DNA of 64,000 nucleotides from Lamellibrachia satsuma. Its lineage: Eukaryota > Annelida > Polychaeta > Sabellida > Siboglinidae. Positions within the stretch are counted from its first letter, which is position 1. The number at the start of each line of letters is the position of its first letter. The position numbers and the translations under genes were made by a program. Below are positions 23,067-36,700 of the stretch, in pieces. Where the stretch lies: positions 1,648,501-1,712,500 of the forward strand of contig BSQZ01000072.1 of NCBI GenBank assembly GCA_033239005.1, read 5' to 3'. The notes beneath the pieces were generated by a model. That model was not told where the DNA came from. It saw only the letters and a program-made list of their open reading frames with translations, and did no database searches.

Positions 23067-23682
23067 TGAGGAAACCTGCTCCATCAACGAGCTGCTCCTG
23101 TAGTGAGACAAATGGAGAACAGAAGCAGCCAGAAGATGGTTGATATCAACGATGACGACCAACATGAGTGAAATGACACTGTAGTTTACACAGCAGGCAT
23201 GTAACACACAGTTAGAGTACATGTGAGCAATGCCCGCATGTTCTGTTACTGCGCTTGTAGATTTCATATTGCACAGAAAAAACTAAAATAACAAAAATAA
23301 TAACCTCTACCAGAAGTGTTCTAGGAAGAGGAAAGTGGCATTAGTGTTAACCATGGCTCCTTATCATTATGCCAGCATTCTGTTGTTGTCTACCTTTATG
23401 TCTAAAGGTTTACTGCAGAACTTGTGATATCCTCATTTAACCTGTTGTAGTTAGTAATCAAGATAATATAAAGACGAGATGACCGGACAAATTACATAAA
23501 CTTGACTTTCATTCAGCAATCCTTTTAACATTAACTAATATGAAAATATAGAAACCATGGCGATATAGTTATCTATATGCAATTTATAATTGACCCTTTC
23601 TTCTCGTCATGTTTTGTCATCTATTTTATTATTGATGAAATTACCTACTAAAATATATATTCATGTATTTTTCTTCCTTACC

Positions 23683-25640
23683 GCGGTATTGTAGCATGGC
23701 TGTAAATTGTATGGCGATTGTCTGCAGAATCTGCCATTGTTGCACTACCAATGTGTATTATTAGCCTATCTTTCTGACCAAACCAGGCAGTTGCCATGGC
23801 TATGCAGAGTGGATGGCTGCCGTGGATTGTTTTGACTTGTCAAATGCAATATTTTGTTACTACATTATGATAGATTATATAAGCTGGGTTAACATTAATA
23901 AATTTATTTGCACAGCTAAACAGATTATTAATTATACCTGATTGTTATCTGTTTTTTATGTTATTAAGGATAATTTTTAAATGGATAACTCCAAAGCGTG
24001 TTGTTTCGTTAGCTTGCTAGTGCATGATGTACTGTTTTAATGCAGTGCAGATAATTGGCCAGTTGTACAGAAACAACCAGTAACAAAATGTTGCCATTCT
24101 GACGTCTTTACTTTCCCCGGTATTGTAGCACAATTGTAGGTTGTTTGGAGATTATCTGCAGAATCTGCCAGTGCTGCACTACCGCTGTGTAGCTGTCCAG
24201 CTTTCAACTCGATGGCATAGATTTAACCTTGAATCCTGCCTGTCTCCAATTTTATTGTAACATTTTAGAAGTAGATGCACGTGTTATGTTTGACTAAATA
24301 TGGATTTGTTGTTTCTCTCATTTGACTGTGATGTTGCAGAGCAGTTGTTGCGAGTGGCCCACAGCCACAAACACACTTTTCTGTGACATGTTCCACGCTT
24401 TGTGTTGAACAGAAACTAACATCACCATGTTTAGTCAATGTTTTGCACTGACAGAACAAAATAGACAGTTGCCATGGATACACGGAGCGGATGGCTACCG
24501 TGGATTGTTTGATTTGTCAAATGCAACATTTGTTACTCCATTGTGAGACTTTAAGCTAATCAGAAGAGTTAACTTCAATCAATGTTTTTGTAAATTATTA
24601 ACCATACCTGATAGTTATCTGTTTTTTAAGTTATTAAGGATAATTTTAAAATGGATAACTCCAAAGCGTGTTGTTTCGTTAGCTTGCTAGTGCATGATGT
24701 ACTGTTTTAATGCAGTACAGATAATTGGCCAGTTGTACAGAAACAACCAGTAACAAAATGTTGCCATTCTGACGTCTTTACTTTCCCCGGTATTGTAGCA
24801 TGTTTGTAGGTTGTGTGGAGATTATCTGCAGAATCTGCCAGTGCTGCACTACTGCCGTGTAGCTGTCCAGCTTTCAACTCGATGGCATAGATTTACCATC
24901 ATGTCCTGCTGCTGTCTTGTCTACTGCACAATCCTATCATATTGTGATGCATTTTAGAAATAGATGCACTCTTATGTTTGGCTAAACATGGATTTGTTGT
25001 TTCTCACATTTGACTGTGATGTTGCAGAGCAGTTGTTGTGAGTGGCCCACAGCCACAAACACACTTTTCTGTGACATGTTCCACGCTTTGTGTTGAACAG
25101 AAACTAACATCACCATGTTTAGTCAACGTTTTGCACTGACAGACCAAGAGGCAGTTGCCATGGATACACAGAGCGGATGGCTACCGCGGATTGTTTGATT
25201 TGTCAAATGCAACATTTTGTTACTACATTGTGATAGCCTTTTTTAAACTAATCAGCAGAGCTGACATCAATTAATATATTTGCACAGCTAAACAAATTAT
25301 TAATTATACCTGATAGTTATCTGTTTTTTACATTATTCTGGATAATTTTAAAATGGATAACTCCAAAGCGTGTTGTTTTGTTAGCTTGCTAGTGCATGAT
25401 GTACTGTTTTAATGCAGTGCAGATAATTGGCCAGTTGTACAGAAACAACCAGTAACAAAATGTTGCCATTCTGACGTCTTTACTTTCCCCTGTATTGCAG
25501 CACAGCTGTAGATTGTGTGGAAATTATCTGCAGAATCTGCCAGTGCTGCACTACCGCCATGTAGCTGTCCAGCTTTCAACTCTGTGGCACTGATTTAACA
25601 TCGTGTCCTGCTATTTTCTTGTCTGTAAGCATGGTATAGT
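23683..25640. repeat. 0.43-0.70-kb tandem repeat, three full copies plus a part
   Basis: Copies start at the CGGTATTGTAGCA motif near 23683, 24117, 24787 and 25491. They share AATGGATAACTCCAAAGCGT (about 23980, 24650, 25353) and GGCAGTTGCCATGG-like blocks. The first copy lacks about 240 bp present in the others. Confidence 0.92.
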
Positions 25641-26186
25641 ATTTTGTAACACTTTTTAGAAGTGAATTTTGTAGCATTGTTTTCATAATGGTAAATTGTA
25701 AAAAAAATTGGCAAAGCATAGATTTGTTTACAAATATAAATTTTACCAGTAAATGTGAAATTTAGATTAAACCAATTGATTTTCGGTTGTAATAGTGCAT
25801 AGCAAGTAAATTAAATTTCTTAATTTGCATGTGTGTTCTCCACCGTTATATGAAGAAATATTTTTCATATTCAATATTTTAACACAGAAGTGGTTTTCAT
25901 GTAATTCGATGTAATATATTGTTATCTTATGAGAACATGTTTGCAAATGTTTTATGGTTGTTGTCATATGTACAATTTATAGGAGCCATTTAGTATGAGT
26001 CTGTGTTCGCATAAAAAATTGTGACTGGTTTGGTTTGTCAAACAATGTCAAAGCATGACATTTTTGTGTTTGTGTACCTTATTGGTAGGGTCATGTGACC
26101 AGCTAGCTGTTTCCGCACAGTGGTGAATAGCAGCTGTTTTGACTCAACTCTAGGTTCAATGTGCACAAAAAGTTTGATGTTGTCTG

Positions 26187-26192
26187 AATAAA
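26187..26192 (+). terminator. Candidate polyadenylation signal AATAAA
   Basis: Located 3.1 kb after the stop of the GPI-anchored gene. Confidence 0.4.
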
Positions 26193-26636
26193 CTGCTGTC
26201 TACATATGTATGTTTGTTTGTTGCTCTTGTGGTCCTGTGATCGTCATCACGAACCCACAGAATGCTTGGTTGTATTCTTGTAGGGGAAAGGCAGACAAAA
26301 TGGGGCCCATAGTGATATTTATATACGAGCACGCCTACACACAATTAAATACTTTTGGGTGCATCCATGTATTAATTCTGGGATGAGGTCATGTAAATTT
26401 GCCCATGCCTCTTTATGCCCGCCTGGTTCCCATTATGCCCGCCCTAGAGAGGCTGTTGTCTATGTAATCTGCAATGCCACACCACTTTAGAATTAGGTGA
26501 TTCATATTTCATGAAGCACACATGCACACAATTTAGCCAGAATACATCTTAATTTACAAATGTTAGAGGCAAGCTGTATTGCAAAGTATACAGCGTACAG
26601 TTGGATAGCAGTATAGACAGGACCTTGGGGAACAAT
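26193..26636. other. Intergenic, convergent gene ends
   Basis: Between the candidate 3' ends of the GPI-anchored gene (plus) and ERp29 (minus); no feature recognised. Confidence 0.4.
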
Positions 26637-26642
26637 TTTATT
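26637..26642 (-). terminator. Candidate ERp29 polyadenylation signal
   Basis: AATAAA on the minus strand about 820 bp after the ERp29 stop; the 3' UTR would be 26.6-27.46 kb. Confidence 0.4.
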
Positions 26643-27462
26643 GGAATGTCACAGTGCCAGGAACAGCCTCATGTCACATGTTACGCACAACTTCAAAACA
26701 AACAGCCTATTTGAATAATCACTTGCAATATTGCATTGGAAAACAAACAGCTGATCAAGATATCAATGGAAATCTAACAAGAACACACTTATAAACAAAC
26801 TACTTCGGCAATGATTTTTTCAATATCCTTGCAGCATTAAGTCTCATAAACCTGAAACTTGTTCACATTTTAGTCAACTATTCTGATATTTCCCATATTT
26901 CATCAAGGTTTCACTCCGAGGTAATAACAATGACTATATTTGCACTAGATACACAACAAATATTCCGTATAGTAAAAAGCAATGTGAACACATTCAAACT
27001 ACATTTCACATCCAAGCAGTATTTGGTCTGGTTAATTTAGATGTGTAAACAGGCAATTTCTATAATTTGATGTATACAGTTGATTTTGGTGCTCGAGATA
27101 TTAGAAGTAGACCTGCCACAATGCAAAGATTACCCATATACAATACAGACTTTTAATGATAATAATAGGGTTGTATCCTGTTTTTATAGATTTGCTTTAA
27201 ATGGAAAACGTAATGAATTACATATTTTCTTGTGTTTATCACACACTCCAGATTTCTGGCAAAACCTAGTGAATTTCGTTTGATGTAGGTATATTTCGTA
27301 GCCTCATAGATGGCAACACTCAATCAGATTTGGAACGCTAGATAACTGACCAATTTAGAGCTATTAATAAAAAATTAGACAAAGATGTATCTAAGTAAAA
27401 ACACGCCAACTGTTGTTTGGAAACAACAGAAATCAACTTTCTGTGTGGGTTTGATACACATC

Positions 27463-27794
27463 TTAAAGTTCATCTTTCAAGTGATGCTTGAATGACATTA
27501 AGATATTGGATCGATTTTTTAGTTGATCCTTCTTCTTTTCACTAACTTTGCCTTTACTAAGTTTGTCTACTCGCTTCAACTCAGAAGCAACAAATGCATT
27601 GCCCTTCTCAAGGGTTTTTTGCATGGTTTTAACATACACATCAGCTGATAACTTCTTTTTGTCATCAGTAATGGCAGCAGCTTCCTTCTCCACCTTGTCA
27701 AATATAGCCTTCCTCTCGTCTCCAGTCGCTTTGAAGAATGCTTTTGCCAGTTCATCAAACTCTTCCACACACCCAGGAAGACCAATCCACAAGC
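27463..27794 (-). CDS. ERP29: ERP29 exon 4 (C-terminal helical domain, KDEL)
   Basis: Acceptor TTTGTAG; phase-1 entry. Reads LWIGLPGCVEEFDELAKAF and ends with HLKDEL-stop. It is lysine-rich as usual for the D domain. Confidence 0.97.
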
Positions 27795-30700
27795 CTACAA
27801 AGAAGGAAAACATTTATACACTCAGTTCTCGTTGTACCTGTGTGTGGAGCATGGACTGTCACTTACGGTGAATGTTGTTTTAGTTGACATGTGTCTATAT
27901 CATGCAATGATCTGCCAGAGAACACTGAAAAACAGTTTGCGAAAAACCAAACCTACCTACTCTTGAGTGCCAAATAAATGTATAGGCCTAATAATAGTAT
28001 AGGGTGGCAAATCGGTCAAATTTAATAATAGAATTGTGCTGAATAACAGAATAGGGGGACAAACTGTTCATAACATATAATAGTACAGTGCGAAAAATCA
28101 CTAGTATATTTGTCTTTTTTAGCGTCGAAGCAATTTTTTTACCTGACGTGAAGCCAAGCCCAAGGCGTCCTTAGAAAAGTATCCGGATCACTGTGTATTT
28201 TGGGTTTTTCCTCCCCGAGAACTAAGGATTCTGATCGATTCATCTAATCATGGAAATCTAATGGTCTAACGCTTTTTGGATCAAAATTATACCCTGCATA
28301 ACTTGCCACGATTATCAGAGAATAGAGGCTGGCACAAATGTTTAAATTTAATAATAGTACAGTGCTAAATAAGGTGCGAATAGGGTGTAATTTTTCATCA
28401 AATAAATACATTTATAGGGACGCTTATTCGGCACTCTATCCACTACAGCGTGCTAGCTTGTTTTTGCAACTTTTGTGTGTAGTTTTTGTGAAATCATCAG
28501 ACAAACTATTAAATTAGTTAATGCTTGTTCAAGTATTTACTTAAGTGAAAATCGAAATGCTGAAAAATAATTTTGTTCCTTGGTGAAATTTCATAACTTT
28601 GTCATGTGATCGGCGAGAGGATGGAAGTCATGCCTACGATCAGCATTGACCCACACAGTGATTACCATTTTGGATATCCTTATCAGATCTAACGACTAAA
28701 GTCAATTCTTTCGATGATTTGAAAAAAAATAGGCATTTTTTTATTAAATCGACTGCGGATGTTACATAAACTATTGGCACACTACTTATTTGGACACTAA
28801 TGAACTGCCAGGCTAAATCAGTCGAGGAAGTAGTTTTAAGAAATATTACATATATTAAGACGCATCTTTTTAAATTAGTCTTTTAGCAAGCGTAAATTTT
28901 AAAGAGAAAGTTCTTGTAATCCAGATGGATTACCAAGGAATTAAATTCAGTAATACATCAACAAATCTGGTAATCCACAAAATAACTAATTTAATGTTGT
29001 TCTGGATTACCGCACACAAACTTTGAGCCAAGTGTGTTTTAACCCTGCGTGTGGTGAATACTTTTGAACCGCACACGACTAATAATTATCATAAAAAATT
29101 TTTTAATGTGGTATCATTTGGTTGCTAAAAGTGTTGTATACCGTATGGTTCTATACATTATACGGTACGAATTGTATATTTTATACAGTATATGGTTTTT
29201 ATACGGTACATGGTATTTTGGGTGCATCTAAAAAATACATATTATTGAAAGACTATGCTAAGACTTTCCTTGACCTTGACATAGTGCCAAAATACAACTA
29301 GTGTTGAACCTTAATAACTACTAACATATTTTAAACTTATTCTTAATTTATTTCCCCCCAAACCTGACACGAGAATACATGTTCCGCACACTGCAGGTAG
29401 GAAATGCATTCATGTATCGCCACACTGTGGCCATTGATCGACTTATATGATTTGCTCTTCAGATCATGCGCACTATGCACAGAAGTAGCACAATAGTGTG
29501 TGCCATGACGTGCATGTTGAATGTGTTAGTCTTTTCGTACAAATGTGGTGACTTTTATAGTTTTTGAAGCTTCAACTATTGTTAATTGAAGGTTTAACAT
29601 ACCGTGTGGAATACCGGTTCGACTGAATAAAAACACCAGTTTCCAAACGTCATAAAAATACTGGTATACCGCCATACAAATATAATGGTAATCCAAACAG
29701 ATTTCTCTACTGATAGGTACAGTGTATAGTAATCCGTAGCAAAATCTAAGGTGTTCGGAATAAAGAATTACCATTAAAATCAAGCCCTGGTTTTAGTAAC
29801 CTGTGATATATTCATAATTACAATGTTTTAGACTTAATTTACAAACTTTTTAGATTTATTGTTTTAACATAAAATATAATTATTTATTTATGCAAATTTA
29901 TGTAAAATGCCACCCCAACACTACAACTTTATCTGAACATCTACCTTTTTGTTCCCAGTTATACTCAACCTAGGCAAGTGCGCCCTCTCTGTAGCTATGA
30001 ATAAATTCAGTAACTAACTCCACATAACATTAAAATCATCTGAAACTCTAGCTAAATTCTACAAACAATCTTAAAACATCTTTTAAAAATTGCATTTCCA
30101 CCCAAAATCCAGTGCGGTCCCTCGCTTGGATGATTTTCTGTAAATTTTAGACAAATCCATATAAATACGTAGTATGGTCGTATCCCTCCCAAAACATGTA
30201 CAAAACAGTCAGGCTTATTTGTATTACAGTAATTACCTGATTCCCCAACGATGAAGCGTATTATTTCATCAGAGCTCTTCTTATTTCCGGTGTAATCAAT
30301 AGGTTCACTGCGACCTTGGACGAAGAGTTTGTACACAGGGAAATCATCTTTATTTGCATTGTAACGCTTCGCCAACTCCTTGTTTTGTTCTTGTTCTGCT
30401 ACATCTGTTGAACACACAAACATTCTTGTCAGCACACATGGCGATCTGTTACATCTGTTGAACACACAAACACTCTTGTCAGCACACATGGAGTTCTGTT
30501 ATATATGTTGAACACACAAACATTCTTGTCAGCACACATGGAGTTCTGTTATATCTGTTGAACACACCAACACTCTTGTCAGCACACACGAGAAGAAGTT
30601 CTGAGAAGTCAAAAGCTACTAAATGTGCTTTCTTCTGATTCCCTAACTTATCAATGCTGGTTTTCATGTGTACTATTTTACATAGTTCCAATGAAATAAC

Positions 30701-33700
30701 AGATAAATGTACACAACATATTGTACAATATGAAAACTTCTGTTGTACCAAAATTCTCAGAAACTCAAGCTGCAGGGTGCATGAAAACAAAAGGGTTAGG
30801 CAATCTCAATATACAATGTCAACAGATGGGATGGCTGTGCTAAAGAGTATAAGTCTTCAGGTGACTGTTTCCTGCTGACCTAACACTACCGACGAGTGAA
30901 TTCCAATTGTAAACCGATATGTCCTGTAAATTGTTGTTAAAAATAGCTTATGCTGTGAAAATCATTACCATAACCAAGCACAGCATGGCAAGATAACACG
31001 ACAGTATGACATGTTACAATATCTCATTGTCAACAGGTCCTTACCATCTACGTTCACCTCAGCAATGAGCAGTTCTTGCTGCACCTGAGCTGAAGTAGCG
31101 ACCTTCTTGAACTCATCGTGCTCCTCTCCATAGGGGTACATCTGGTCAAACTTCACTAATGCGGCCTTGAATCTAGGCACAATCTAAAAAATCAATGAAA
31201 GCGACATAATATAACGAAAACTAAAATTTATATCGACCTACTGGTAATGTAAAGAAAACTTTCTGATTTTATGAAAAATGCTCAATACTCAATAAACTGC
31301 CCATTATTGGGCTAACACAAGGGGTTGTGCACGTGCATTGTTGGTAATAATTAAGGCATATAATTTAGTGTTAGGCCAAACATCTTCTTTTGACTGTTTC
31401 ATTTGGTATATGTCAGAGCATGTGTAAGGTTACAACAGAGTTAGTTTTCTTGGTGCAACTGGTTATTTTTAAAGATAATAATAATAATTAACTTCTATGA
31501 CACCCATATCCTCAGGAACCTGAGGTCAGAGGCGCAACAAAACATAATCATTAAGCATAACCATGAACAGGGACAAGCAAGTCATTATCAGAACAAGGGA
31601 CAACCGAAAATTTATGGTCGAAATGCAATTTGGAATAAATGTGTTGAGTTTTTTTGGGAAGATAGTTATAGTTTCAGATGTTTTCAAAGTGATGGGGAGT
31701 TCATTCCAGGCCCTACGTGCAGCAACAGAGAAAGCACGTTTACCCAAATTGATGATCTTGGCTGCCTGGAGATATTTGAATGATGCAGGAGAATAGCCAA
31801 GTAGGGTGGTTGTTGTGTAGATAGAGCACGATATGCAAGAGTGGACAGATTAAAATTAATTCGATAAGTAACAGGAAGCCAGTGTAACTGTTTAAGTAGT
31901 GGTAGTGATGGTGAAAACCGAGGCGCCCTGTATACCACACGGGCCAGGCAATTTTCTACTCGTAGGAGTTTAGCCATGTCTGTTTTAGCAATGTTATTTA
32001 TTAGTGAATAGTCAAGGCAGCTACTAATTAATGCCGCTGATATTGTGTTAGCAGTAGATATAGATATGTGATGCCGAATTCGACCACGTATATGATAGAA
32101 ACAGGATTTACATACTTGAGAAATATGCTGGAGAAAGTGGTCTATGAAAGAAAGTCACTATCAAATACAACACCCAGATTACGAACAGTAACTGATGGGA
32201 ATGCATCACTGCCAAGCAGTTTAACTGGAAAATAGCTGATGACCCTATTTCATTGTTGCTTAGTGTCAATAATAATAAGGTCTGTTTTACAGGGCTTCAC
32301 CTAAATATGCCAAATTAATTTAGGTGAGTGATTTGTTCGTTTTTTTACTGTGTGGTGGCGCCACCATTTCCCATTCAGATTATATCGTTGTCGCCATGAA
32401 ATTTTAATTGGTACTTGCTGGCGCTGACTTTTGCACAATGAAATAAATGCTTACTTTAGTAAACCCCATTCATTGCAATTGATGAAACGGTTTTGAATTG
32501 CAACATGTCATCGATCACCATAGGCCAGTGCAGTAGATTTAACAAGATTTGCCATCCAAGCCAAAGGCCCAGATGGCAAGTGGACAAGGAAGCCATTGGC
32601 TTATCAAGAGTCCAACAATGTTCATCTACTTATAACCCGCCCTCCTGAGATATGTGTCAACCTTGTTTTTAAACATATTCACGCTGCTAGCAGTTACACA
32701 ATCTGTAGACAATTTGTTCCATTCATTTATTGTCCTCTGTGAGAACGAGTGCTTCCTGATGTCCAATCTACATTGATCCTTTACTAATTTTACCTCATGT
32801 CCTCTAGTTCTGCTATCCTTCTTGAGTGAGAAAAACATATTTCTATCAATATTTTCATACCCATTCAATATCTTAAAAACTTCAATCTGATCTCCTCTTA
32901 ACCTCGTTGTCTCTAGAGTTGTTAAACCACATTCTTTCAGGCGTTCTTCATAACTAAGGTCTCTAAGTTCTGGAATCATTTTAGTTGCTCTCCTTCAAGC
33001 GTATCTATATCCTTCTTATGATATGGTCTCCATGCTTGTATACAGTATTCTAAATGAGGTCTAACTATTGCTTTATAAAGAGGTATAATTAACTTTTTTC
33101 CCTTGTATGTTATGTTTCTTCTAATCAATCCAAGAATTTGATTACCCTTTGAAGCTGCAATACCACACTGCTCTGAAACTTTCATATCAGCGCTCATTGT
33201 AACTCCTAAGTCCTTTTCTTTTACAGTAGTACCCAGAACAGTATCTCCCATTTTATAGTTTACATTCAAGTTCCCATGTCCTGTATGTAGGCATTTACAT
33301 TTCCCAAAATTGAACAGCATCTGCCATTTCTCAGACCATTTCACTAATCTGTCTAGATCGTTTTGTAAATGTTGTTTATCGCCACCAGTATTAACCTTTC
33401 TAAACAGTTTTGTGTCATCCGCAAATTTCAGTACGTTACTTGTTATACTGTCGTCCAAGTCATTGATATAAATTAAGAATAATATAGGTCCTAATACTGA
33501 TCCTTGAGGTACCCCACTTAAAACCGATTTCCAATTTGAAACTTCTCCATCTACTACAACTCGTTGTCTTCTGTCAGTCAGCCATTGTTCTATCCAGTCA
33601 GTTATGCTATCCCCGATACCATGGGCTTTTAATTTAAGTAGTAATCTTTGATGCGGCACTTTGTCAAAAGCTTTCTGAAAATCTAAGTAGATTATATCTA

Positions 33701-36700
33701 CTGGCGATCCCACGTCTATCCACTTAGTGATTTTTTCCAAAAAACATAACATATTTGTTAAGCATGACCTCGCTTTAAGGAATCCATGTTGAGATGAATT
33801 TAATAATTTATGCTTAACGAGGAAGTCCACCATATGGTCTTTAATTAACCTTTCTAATAATTTACAAATCACTGACGTTAAACTCACTGGTCTGTAATTC
33901 TCTGACTTATTTCTCGAACCCTTTTTAAATAATGGTATGATGTTTGCTTCTTTCCATTCAAACGGAACAACTCCCTCTTTTAATGACAAGTTGAATACTC
34001 TTGCAAGTGATACACTGATTTGTTCTACTGTTTCCATTAGTAATTTTGGAGGAATCCCATCCATTCCCGGTGATTTGTTATCCTTCATTGCCTTTATTTT
34101 CTTAGCTACCAATTCTGGAGTTACAACTAACGGACCTAAATACGGTGTAGTCAGATTTAGCCCCCTGAAATTTAGCATCAGCAACTGGTAATGAACTAAT
34201 ATCTTCTTTGGTAAACACTGAACTGAAGTAACCATTTAGGTCTTCCGCCATTAAAAACCCCTATGATATTATATTTCCAGCACTGTCTTCTAGAGGTCCA
34301 ACCTTGTCTTGTACGTTTTGTTTACTCCTGACATATGCATAAAAACTCTTGCTGTCATTTTTTATGTTACATGCTAGTTTTTGCTCATAGCTTCTTTTAG
34401 ATTGTCTGATTTCAGTTGTAGCTGGATTAAGTGCCTCTTTGTATTTTGCAGTCTTCTTCCTTTCTGGTACGCCTATAAACCCTCCACATAGTTTGTTTTA
34501 CCATTATTTTTCTAATAGCCTCTTTTGACAAGTGTTTCTTTCTATACCGTTTTCCTTGTTTTTGGAAGGGAAAAAATTTATCGACGATACTCTCAATTTC
34601 ATATTTTAGAATATTCCAACATTCAATTGCGGTCTTATTCATCAGCATGTTATTCCAATCTAGCTTTGCTAAGTATTTTCTCATATCTTTGTAGTTACCT
34701 TTGTGGAAGTTTCTCTTGTACGTTTTCTTATTTTTACTTTCTGATTTTACATTGATGTCAAAATGTATTTGATTATGGTCACTATTACCCAATGGTTCAA
34801 ATATTTTTACATTGTCCACTAATTCTTTTTGTGATGACAAAACTATATCTAATACATTTTCTCCCCTGGTTGGTTCTAGTACGTGCTGAGTACGAAAGCT
34901 ATCCTGGATTAAAAATAGAAATTGTTGGTCCTCAATCCCTGTGCTTTCTAGAGAATTCCATTGTATGTGTCCATGGTTAAAATCTCCCATTATGATACAT
35001 TCCCCTTTACTAACTTCCTTTATAGCAGTTTTTATTTTTGTGTTGTCCTCTTCGTTTATGTTTGGACTTCGGTAAACTAATCCAATAGTTAATTTAGAAT
35101 TTCCTGAAACAATTTTGCACCAAACAGCTTCATCGCAATCTGCTTCCCTTTCTAGTTTTATTTCATAAGCCTGAATAGATTCTTTAACATATAAAATAAC
35201 TCCCCCGCCCCTTTTTCCTGTTCGATCTTTCCTAAACATTACATATCCTGTCAGTCCTAATTCAGCATCTGTTATATCTATGTTGGCCCATGATTCAGTT
35301 ATACCAATTATGTGAGGGTCAATATCTTCTACCATAATGTTTAATTCGTTTTTCTTATTTACTATGCTCCTTGCATTTAAACATACGCATCTATAACCTT
35401 TTTCAGAGATGTTTTTCGGATGATTTGATATTGGTTTATCTGTGCTAGTGGCCTCTTGTTCTGCTTGAGACACGTCTAGGTAACCCCCCTGCACTTCTAG
35501 TTTAAAGAATGTTTACTTCCAAAAATATTTGTCATTGTACCCAAGTCACTATCTACTGCTGCTGAAAGTTTGTCCGCGAATACTGCCGCCCCCTTTCCAC
35601 TTAAATGAAGCCCATCCTTCATGTACATATCAGCCCTCCCAACAAAACTTCCCCATAAATCCACCTTCCTCTTCCCTACATAGCTTCTGGACTAACATGT
35701 TAATTGCCATCCCCTGACAATTTCGATATTTGTGACCCCTCCTGCCCATTACAGGTAAAATCCCTGACAGTATTACCTGCTCAACCCGCGTCTGTTTTAG
35801 TGTTCTGACCAACTGCCTATATTTCCTAACCATGGCAGTTCTACCCTCCCTCTCTACGTTATTTGTCCCTACGTGTACTAAAACAGATCCACCCTTACCC
35901 GAGCCTACGATGTCTTTTACCCTCTCAGTTATCGCCTCTATTTTGGCTCCAGGCAAGCAGACCACCACATCATCTCTCTTGTTTAAGACTCTGTCGGTCT
36001 TCCTAACTATCGAATCCCCCACAAACACCCTCGCTCTCTTCCTCACCCCCTCTATCACTGCTGCAGAATAACTCTTCCGTTCGATCCCTTTCATTACATT
36101 CTGTCCTGACCCCTTCCCTCCTGTCTCCCCCACTTCCCACTCCTTTGCTCTTGTCTCTCCCACTCCCCTCTCCTTCACTCCAGTTGTTTTCCCTCCCGTC
36201 TCCCCCACTCCGCTCTCCTTCACGCCGGTTGTTTTCCCTCCCGTCTCCCCCACTCCATTCTCCTTCCCTCCTGTCTCTCATACTCCCCTCTCCTTCTCTC
36301 CTGTCTCTCCTACTCCCCTCTCCTTCACTCCGGTTGTCTTCCCTCCCGTTCCTTTCCTTCCCGTCTCCTTACGTCCTGTCACCTTCCCTCCTCTCAGCTT
36401 CCTCCCAGGCTGAGGTGAGCTTTCCCTAGCATCTCTTGTGTCTTTCCCCACTTTATCATCTACTGTTCCCCCACGGGAACTACTGGCACAACCCCCCTGT
36501 TCCCTTCCTACCATTGCCACAACGAGCAGCCTCAGCTCTTCCAACTCCACCTCTAGTTCCTTCATCTTCGTACATCCCCTACACTCAAAACTAAAACTAT
36601 CTGCCTGGACCTCAGCCCAGGACTTCTTGCACCCAGACTTGACGAAGTCCACCCAGTTACTGCAACTGCCACAAATTAAGTGCCTTGTGGCCTTTAACTG

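Larger units (their letters stand above)
23067..26192 (+). other. Probable 3' UTR of the GPI-anchored gene
   Basis: No coding sequence seen. A good AATAAA at 26187-26192, and an earlier one near 23896, could end the transcript; the longer choice would include the tandem repeats at 23683-25640. Inference only. Confidence 0.4.
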
